Positions 56,574 through 64,000 of a DNA stretch of 64,000 nt are shown here, in pieces (position 1 is the stretch's first letter; each line of letters begins with the position of its first letter). Source of the stretch: Azolla caroliniana (Eukaryota > Polypodiophyta); contig JBHGNT010000005.1 in assembly GCA_043228905.1 (NCBI GenBank), positions 7,254,001 through 7,318,000 on the forward strand, given 5' to 3'. A program made the translations under genes and the position numbers. A model generated the notes under the pieces. It had not been told where the DNA came from, did no database searches, and saw only the letters and a list, made by a program, of their open reading frames with translations.

Positions 56574-56685
56574 CTTCTTCATCATAAGGTTCATGTCTCT
56601 CTTTCTGTCTGTCTAACTGCATCTCAAAGGCTCTCTGACTCTGACTCTGACTCTGATTCGGGTTAATGGTATCAAGGACCTCCAT
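51076..56685 (-). CDS. SAP-SAP-KH-CCCH protein, plant zinc finger CCCH protein 62-like
   Basis: Twelve exons on the minus strand with consistent phases: 56456-56685, 55849-55952, 54544-54661, 53461-53507, 53302-53370, 53091-53208, 52951-53012, 52383-52434, 52190-52301, 52019-52117, 51758-51912 and 51076-51463. The product is 517 residues. It has an acidic N-terminus with a Glu run (about 37-48), SAP domain 1 (about 112-150, TVEQCKTYLREQGLRSSGTK) and SAP domain 2 (about 190-229, TVELCKAYLRENGLRLTGTK). A region typical of plant CCCH protein 62 follows (YPEATFTINCQGDACVGDVV; GIRTIAGRIIKESYGSAKQQ; PPLHPLIIKGRNLYR; LRQPWSDEEARKR). A KH domain with GIIIGKGG comes next (about 440), then a C-terminal finger C-X6-C-X5-C-X3-H (495, 502, 508, 512). 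SAP binds DNA or RNA, and KH and CCCH bind RNA, so a nuclear RNA-binding role is inferred. Exons 4 and 5 are the least supported by homology. Confidence 0.88.
54752..54840. repeat. End fragment of the hAT-like MITE family, in an intron
   Basis: CATAGATTGACATATTCGCA, then TTCG(T)GGGGTTTCCCATTCG and ATGCAAACGAATACG follow the same order as the reversed right end of the MITE at 11168-11841. The opposite inverted repeat was not found downstream, so this copy is truncated. It sits between exons 2 and 3 of the SAP/KH/CCCH gene. Confidence 0.7.
54870..55800. repeat. Dispersed short repeat in the SAP gene intron
   Basis: The phrase CTAACATATCACTAGATGTGC, with CAACACTTGAT following, occurs in four variants near 54870, 55525, 55683 and 55766. 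The spacing is irregular, which suggests decayed tandem or nested repeats. No coding sequence is seen in the intron. Confidence 0.6.
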
Positions 56686-59040
56686 GGCGCACTAATACTC
56701 TAATTCCTGAAGAGCTACTAGAGTACAGTACAGTACATATACATAATAATACCCTGCCTTTCTTTCATGGCTGTGTGTAAAATTTAAATACATTGTGTGT
56801 GTGTGAGTGTGTAATGTGGGCACGTACATACATACATACATACATACATACATACATACATGCATGCATGCATGCATGCATACATACTTATCACATGCAT
56901 GCATGCCTGCATACACACAAGGGAGACACCCCCTAATATAATGAGTGAATGCATGAGTGAGTGTCGTGCCTCCTCATATGAGAGAGGATGTGTCACGTAT
57001 GGAGGAGGAGGAGGAGGTAAGGTCTCTCGGAGGTGAGGAGGCAAGATCCCTTGGAGTCCTTAGCCAAGTATCGGTGTCTGGTGCGGCTATAGTGTATGTT
57101 GACCTGGTTCACCTGCATCGGTGTAGTTGACATAGTGTATACACCATTTTATTGATGTAGCATGTAGGGTCCCATCCCCTCCCATCCATATCGGTCCCAA
57201 GCTTGCTCGCCTACACGGCACAAACTTATGTAGAGCCATCCGTTTACTCTCGGATGATACGTGTGCCGCATGTTAAGGATCCCACTGTACGTGAGATCTT
57301 CTTGCCTAAATCGCAAAAACATTGAAAAGAGGACTATTTGTTGTTCTCTAAGTTGATGACATTGTTCGAAAACGATGTCAATGGCCTCATCCTCAAGAAC
57401 TTGCCACCCTTTTGATACTCTCTACACCTCTACAAAATGATAACCCCAAGAACGTAATGTAGCAAGGTATATATATGTAAGGCAACACTATGTCCCAGAA
57501 AATGGGATATTCTTTTTACCCAACAAGTGGTAAGCAAGCTTCTTAATTTGGGAAACTTAAATTTTAGAACAAGGATGAGGTTTGTTCTCATCATGTCCAA
57601 CCATAACCCCAATAAATTTTAGTATGAATTCGCTTTTTTCTTCTTATTCTTTTTCCCTAAAAATAAGATTGGATCTTTCTTGTAATCCATGGATGCGTCT
57701 TGATATGAAACATTCATTAACGCATATTTCCATGGAATATATCCATGGATGTGTTTATGGGTGTCTATTTGCATGGACAAGGAACTTGAAGTATGATATT
57801 GAAGTGTACATACATATCCAATATCATATGTGTGTACCAAAGGTTAGAGCCCATAGTTTGAGTAATCATAGGGGACCACTTACATTGAATGCTTATAAGA
57901 GGGGAATAAAGGCTGCTCAAATCAAGCTAACTTATTTGAGTCTTGAGCCCTATTCTCTCTCTCTCTCTCTCTCTCTCTCTTACTTTTCCCTTTCCCACAC
58001 ACTCTTCCCTTTCCCTTGTTCATATGCTCTTTCTCCTCTTTTCACCCTCTTCCATTCCATATTTGCATGCTCTTGCTTGGCCCTCTTTCACGCGGGTTTT
58101 ACACCATTGTCGCACTACTTCACAACAAACATGGGGAAGATTGAGATAAAAAAGCATAAACACTAGGAGTGTGTTTTTGTCTAAGATGCAAGAGCATGAA
58201 CATTGCTCCAGTAGACCTCTAAGGGTTAAGATGTGAAAAGTTTTATTTTTCATTTGTTGGTGATTTTGTATCTCTCGTTTGCGCTACGAAGGTGGGTGAG
58301 GAGGAGCGTAGGGACAAATACATAAGTTATGCAAATTTCTAATTGTGAAATGTTATTTAAAAACAAGATTCTTGCGTTTGTCAATAACACCTTCATAATA
58401 GTGTTTGTGGATGTCATGTATTCCGCATGGTTGAATCCACAACAATTAAGAAACACAAACAATATCAAAAAGTCATAATATAGTCCCATGTTTGATCTAG
58501 AATACAATAACTAAAATGTCCCACTATTTGACAATGATGGAATCCATGTTTGCAATTCAAAAATTTATGAAGAACATGAAGTGCTATGATGTTTCCTATC
58601 TCAATCTTTTGAATCATGGAAAAGTGTGTGATTTGAACTACCATTGTTGAATTGGAGTTTTTCAACCTCTACTCTGATATTTATATACAGTTGCTCACAT
58701 ATTGAATGTATATTCGAAAGCCAGTCACACACAAATATTTTATTTGACCCAAATCCAAACATGTGGTAATGTGAACAGGTTTGAAGTCACGTTATTATTA
58801 AGTACTCTGATTCATATTTAAAAGAAATGAAAGCAATAAGAACCGTAATTAACAATGGTTTCTTTTTATGCCCTCCATATTATGCTTTAATTTAATAGAG
58901 GAGCACGAATATACATACATTGCCTAAAGTATATAAGTATTTACTACTTTTATAATCTTGACATGTAATGTCATTAAAGCTCAAGCAAATGCTTCACCAT
59001 AGAGTGTTTACTTCCGCTTGTTTATAAACAAGAGTTGAAA
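56686..59040. other. 5' flank of the SAP/KH/CCCH gene and spacer
   Basis: It includes a (CATA)n/(CATG)n microsatellite (56826-56884), a short GGAGGA run (57000-57016) and a CT tract (57955-57980). No gene is recognised. The short frames here are low-complexity artefacts. Confidence 0.5.
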
Positions 59041-59205
59041 TAATGCAGGTTACACCTACAAGTGCTCTTATTGAGATGTATGCAAAAAGTGGTTGTATGC
59101 TTGAAGTTCAACAAGTCTTTGCTATAAGACAAGCAAGAAGACCTATTGAATGGACTAGTTTAATTTGGGATAATGCTCGAAACAGAGAAACTATACAAAA
59201 TTGAG
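59041..59205 (+). pseudogene. PPR pseudogene fragment
   Basis: Translation from 59049 gives VTPTSALIEMYAKSGCMLEV, then QQVFAIRQARRPIEWTSLIW, which is the pattern of one PPR motif (LIDMYAKCG...A..VF) and the start of the next (W-LI). A stop follows at about 59202. Both flanks lack further motifs. Confidence 0.6.
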
Positions 59206-60879
59206 CACAATTATGGTTTCAAATATCGTATCATGGATATGCCACGGAGGTGCAATATTAGTTTTACTTTAATTTTAATACCAATGGAGGATATTTATAA
59301 AAAAAAGAGTTGAAATAATGGACCAAGTCTCCATTTTCTTTTTCTTCTTAAAAATAGTGTATGTATTAAAACATCACAACTATACAAAAGATCCTTGATT
59401 TCCTATTGCAATAGTGAGTATCTTACGACAAGGTTATCCTCATAAGTTGACTTAAGCCTATACGACATAACTACTACTAAGGAAAAGGTGTTTGCAAAGC
59501 TCGAGCTCAAATTTCCTTTGACAAACATGCTTGGTTGTGGTACTCCATGGAAACTCCAATACTACCATAGAACCGAAAAATTAAGGTAGTCAAAAACCAC
59601 CTTATATTATGGGGAGATTAAAGCTTTGAATTCATTTAGTAAATCCATTGAAAGGGTGAAAACATTGTCCTAGTTAACGATGCCTTACGTTATGACTACA
59701 CAAGCCAATAAGTTTGGTGATTACGCATGCAATACTCCTCAATTATCATGATATAGGAAAACCATGTCCCATCTAAAACATATTGACATTTTAACATTCT
59801 TGCCAATGGCAACATGTCAAACATTGCCTACCAAGAAACACTTTGGACACAAAATGGAAACTTTAGATAGTCATAATTTGTCAGACACTTGATGCAACCA
59901 TCTTACATAACAAGTAGTGTGCCACGTACAACCACATTTCCATCACCAACCAATCTCTATCTTTAATTAAATTATGATAGACATAAATTACAAATTCCAA
60001 TTTTTTGCTATCAAGTAACCAATCTTTCCACCTGTTAATTAACCAAATTATGTTTTCGAAATCTCAGTTAATTTCTAACAATATCTCTTTAGCCCATAAA
60101 AATTTATATCTTTGGAGCATAGGTGCTACCCCATTGTTTTCAATAACATTATTTATTGGTTATCCCTATTTATACAAACTTTATTGTTATCATTTAGCAT
60201 GAGAATCCACCTCTTGAAAAATTTCAGCCCTATTTTTGCATGATTGTGATTCTTAACACTCATGTACCATAAGGTCACAATTTAGTGTCTTTCTCTTAAA
60301 TGCCAAGTAGATCAAAGGTCAAAACAACAGTTTCCCATTACCATTTTATAACTATATATTTTGGTTTAAACGTAAATGTCACTGATTGCAAGAAACCTTG
60401 GATCTTCTTGCTTATGGGTTTTAACTTCACTTTTAAAGGTGCACAAGATATGCATGTTGAGTGAATTGTAACTTGTAACTTTGTAAGTACTTGGGGCATG
60501 GCATGCTATAAATGTAAAGGCGAGATTGTAAATTCTAACCTTGTTCGTGTGCTATATGATGAAAAAGGTTCTAAGAGCATGCAATTACATCTTTAATTGC
60601 AATGTAATGAATGAGAAACCATATCGGATTGAAATATAAAATCATGGGAATCTTTCTTCAACTTTTTGTATTAAGAAGCCATTACTACTAAAGCACAATG
60701 TGAACGTGATGCTTTATACATCATATAAGAGACTTTAGTTATTGCAATACTTCTTGTTTATATGGCAATAGCTTCCGCTTTGCAACTTTACGTTTGGGTG
60801 TTCAAGTCCATAGCAATAGCTTTGATGTTATATTGATTAAAGTCTCCTGGATTTTGCACCCTAGCTCCTAAAAAAATGG
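59206..60879. other. Spacer between PPR scraps
   Basis: AT-rich DNA without a recognisable gene, RNA or repeat array. Confidence 0.45.
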
Positions 60880-61265
60880 CTTTGAAACATATCGTTGCCA
60901 TTTTAAACGAGATTGAAACCTTCATTGCAATGCCTTAGTGGATATGTAGGCCAAATGTGGTTTTCTCTCAACAAACACGAGAAATCTTCGATGATCTTCC
61001 TGTGAAATTTAACAGCCTTTCAATCCAAGAACACGTCTCTTGGAACGCACTGATTGTAGGATATGGTAAGAATGGGAAAATTGAGGAAGTGCTCAATCAA
61101 TTCTATCAAACGAAGGATCCGTGGCTAGCCATTGTCACAAGATGCTCCACATGCCAAAGAGTCAAGACAATGTTGCCTAGAGGCTTGGATGGACATGTGC
61201 CAACCAATTCTATATGTAATGATTATGCCAAAAATATACAAGGTGTGGCCTTGACTTCTACTCCT
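60880..61265 (+). pseudogene. PPR pseudogene fragment
   Basis: It contains QEHVSWNALIVGYGKNGKIE, then EVLNQF, an exact PPR-style P motif. It is preceded by an MPxxWxCRPNVVFSQQTREIF segment that resembles A..VFD of the preceding motif, with a stop at about 60937. After about 61110 the similarity ends. Together with 59041-59205 it may be the remains of one gene broken by insertion. Confidence 0.6.
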
Positions 61266-61269
61266 TAAT

Positions 61270-63400
61270 AGTGTTTATCTTGCTTGACAATGCAACCTTT
61301 TCAATACTTCAAGTAATAATTTATGTTGAAATATGATTAATGCGGCTAAATTAAAGGTTATGGGTACTTCACTTAAAATATTAGTATATCTATCCAATAT
61401 TTCAACATGACAAGACAATTTGTGACATGGATCAAATTATTCCATTGCTTTGGCAAATGTCACTCTCCCTTGCTTGTTCTTTTGTTTTACATTGATTAAT
61501 GGAGGCATTATTGTTGGCCAACAATGTACTAGGGTATTTGTGAGAACTCCTCAAATGGGATGAAAAGCGTCAAAAATCTACTCGTGTAGATTTATCACCA
61601 ACGTCTTCTTATGTAAATGTTTATGGGGCAAATCTAGTCTAGGGCAAATATGTAAGGATCTCATATGTAAACACAAGAACATGATCAAACATTTGTGTCG
61701 CTTATACATTCAATTCTTTTATCCCAATGGTATCTCAAAATATTGTTATAGTTCCTTCACTGCATATTGTAGGGTTGATATGCTAGTTAGTTGGAGACCT
61801 CCCTCCGAATTAGACGTACAACTCTAATTGAATACAACTTTCCATATGATTGAATAGAAACTATCAAAGTGGCACAAGGTATGATGATGCCTCCATATTA
61901 GAGAAACATACAAGAAATTTCAAGCCACATTGATGCACAAAAAATAAAAAAGCTTAAATAACTAATCAATTCATGGTTCTCTATATATTTATATACATCT
62001 AGATGCTAGGAATACAAAATTTCAATGACCATTTTATTAGTACAATTGAGACATCCTTTCAACTGTTGGAGCAATTTTATTATTATAAATCACCATCATA
62101 AATAGTAAGGTGTTTATACATTCTTATAGTTGATGGCATCATCGAAAGCATGCGATTGTTGGTTGGAATCAACAAAGGTTTGGTTTGAGCCAAATTGAAC
62201 AACAAAACTGTGTCTTACGTAGTTTGGTTAGGTTTAAACATTTGTAAATAGTTTGGTGTATCTAGCTTGAAATCATTGTTTAAATAATTTGATGGTTTGG
62301 TGGAATATTTTAAAATATATGATTTATGGAACGTGTATTATAACCATAAGATTTTAACTTCAAATCCTAGCAATTCTTTTAAGTCAAAAGAAAAGTTATA
62401 ATAGTTTGGTTCAGGTGGAGTCCAAATTGCCAAACCGCAATTTATAGATCTCTTGAATTGTTTGGTTTGAGCTTAAAAATCTTGGAGCAATTTGGTTTGT
62501 ATGGTTTCGGTTTACAAGTTTTGGGATTCAATTCGGTCCAATATAAGCTTGAAAATTTTTAAACACTTCCTGTTTGACTCCCAATCTAAATTGTTGTCAA
62601 TTAGGGATTATTGGGTAGAGGCGGGCTAACATAGAGTTTACAAGCATTATTGTTTAATGATGCTTTAAAGAATAGTATCTTTTGCAAAGACTCCTTAGGT
62701 AGAGGGCATTGTCAATGTTTCTAGAGCTCAATAACCTCATTGAAAGCATTGTTGATGAATGGCAATAAGGTGACACAAAGGTAGGGAGGGCGCTACTATT
62801 TCATGACGATTTAGAGAATAATATCATTTAAAAAAGAGTCGTCAAGTAGCAACGGGGCATGCCAACCACAAATACATTCACAATCTATTTATTCATGGAT
62901 TAGATTCGATTTTGATCTATCCCAAGATGTTACTATACTATGCAATTCATAAGGTATTTGAATTGGATATGTGTTGGATTCATCCAAAGAGAAGATGTCT
63001 TAAATATACTTTGAATACCAATAGGTGCACCAAATGCATATGGTACTCTACCTTGTTAAAATACCCAAACTTCAACATCGAAAATGGCCAATACAAGGTG
63101 TGCTTGCAGTTTGTTGGGGAAAGTTTCTCGCATATTGTTTGTTTGTACCAGAAATTCACGTGTTGTATGTGGCAAATATCAATGATGTTGTTGCGTCAAG
63201 GTTACCTTAAATACATTGGAACTACTCCCAAGGAATGCAAAATCTTTGCAACGGATTAGAAACATATCACCAAAGGTTGAACAAATGAACTTCATGTCTC
63301 TAGCGTAGGGGTTTGAACGAATGGCCTTCGAGTAGTCGTTAACCAGCAAGGTGTTTGTGAGACAACCTCACGAGCTATGTCATGGATCGGATGTGGTGAG
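61270..63400. other. Gene-free spacer
   Basis: No gene is seen. Between 62170 and 62530 the phrase (A)GTTTGGTT recurs many times. Two loosely similar segments (62615-62690 and 62760-62835, GGGC...TTTA...GATG/GACGA-TTTA-AGAATA) suggest an old duplication. Confidence 0.45.
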
Positions 63401-63404
63401 TCAG

Positions 63405-63560
63405 CTTGGTTTCTCATTCGCGAGTCGCGGAGTCGCGAGCAATAAGACGCTCATTGACCTGCATCAGAAGTCATAATATCGAGAGAACCCAAGTTCAAAT
63501 TCCATCTCACCCTATCATATGTATGTATGTATGTATGCATGTATGTCTTCTTCTCTCTCT
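63405..63560 (+). repeat. Possible tRNA-derived SINE with (ATGT)n tail
   Basis: GACGCTCATTGACCTGCATC precedes an ACCCAAGTTCAAATTCC segment that fits a Pol III B box (GGTTCAAATCC type) about 60 bp further on. This is followed by CCATCTCACC and a short tandem tail of ATGT units. That is the layout of a plant tRNA-derived SINE. There is only one copy in the window, and borders and target duplication were not found. Confidence 0.35.
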
Positions 63561-63818
63561 CTCTAGGACATGAATATATCATCATTTGAATGTTCTTCAT
63601 TGGCATCAAAGAAAAGAATCTCCAAGATCCCTGGAATCCAGCTCAGCCAAGCCCAAAGAATCTGAAAAAATTCCAAGCCTTCACTAAACGAAGAAAAAAG
63701 AAACCATTAAAAAAAAAAACAGAGTCTTAACAAGGATTCTCTGGTCTCTCTCAGAGTCACTTCTCTCTCTCTCTCTCACCCTCTCTGTCTCTGTCTCTGT
63801 AGATCTGATGTCAAGATT

Positions 63819-63981
63819 AGGTCATTCCGTTAAAGCCATGGAAATTTAATCCTCTCTCTCTCTCTCAAACAGATGTCTCTTCTCTTAATCTTGCTTTTTT
63901 AGGTCATTCCGTTAAAGCCATGGAAATTTAATCCTCTCTCTCTTTCTCAAACAGATGTCTCTTCTCTTAATCTTGCTTTTC
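63819..63981. repeat. 82-bp direct duplication
   Basis: AGGTCATTCCGTTAAAGCCA...TCTTGCTTTT occurs twice back to back (63819-63900 and 63901-63981) with one substitution in the CT tract (TCTC to TTTC). It may lie in the CT-rich leader of a gene starting beyond the window. Confidence 0.9.
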
Positions 63982-64000
63982 TTGGTTAAAATTTGATAAT

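Overview
The window is plant nuclear DNA, and most likely fern. It carries the plant-specific families TONNEAU1, mTERF, PLS-type PPR and a receptor-like kinase. The introns are short, GT-AG and AT-rich, and LTR retrotransposons are abundant. The fern placement rests only on the feel of the intronless PPR genes and is an inference.

Region 1 (about 1.1-15.4 kb) is a stack of nested transposable elements. A decayed Ty3/gypsy chromovirus on the + strand (element A, about 1147-15423) is interrupted three times. A Ty1/copia remnant lies at 3045-4286 with target duplication CCAGG. An LTR-element remnant with a minisatellite lies at 5151-6792. A complete two-LTR gypsy element on the - strand (element C) lies at 7384-13995 with target duplication GATGC. 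Element C in turn holds a solo copia-type LTR (8090-8832, duplication GTACT) and a hAT-like MITE (11168-11841, 8-bp duplication CTAATAAT).

Region 2 (16-34 kb) is the gene-bearing part: an mTERF4-like gene (-), a PPR gene (-), a multi-exon TONNEAU1 gene (+), a fragment of plastid DNA joining rpoC1-like and rbcL-like pieces, and a second PPR gene (-).

Region 3 (37-41 kb) is a seven-exon receptor-like kinase on the - strand, with a single membrane span and no ectodomain.

Region 4 (42.9-49.1 kb) is a Ty1/copia element on the - strand with intact AGTAG target duplications. Its gag is largely deleted, and its integrase is split by a 1.9-kb TIR-flanked insertion that carries a 105-bp minisatellite. 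Two tandem-repeat arrays follow (49.1-51.05 kb).

Region 5 (51.1-56.7 kb) is a 12-exon gene on the - strand for an acidic protein with two SAP domains, a KH domain and a C-terminal CCCH finger, resembling plant zinc finger CCCH protein 62.

Region 6 (56.7-64 kb) is gene-poor: microsatellites, PPR pseudogene scraps, a possible tRNA-derived SINE and an 82-bp duplication.

The host genes are independent housekeeping loci: two or three organelle gene-expression factors (mTERF, PPRs), a cortical microtubule factor, a kinase and an RNA-binding protein. No operon-like logic is expected. Exon joins were deduced by hand from splice consensus, reading phase and family similarity. No search was run.
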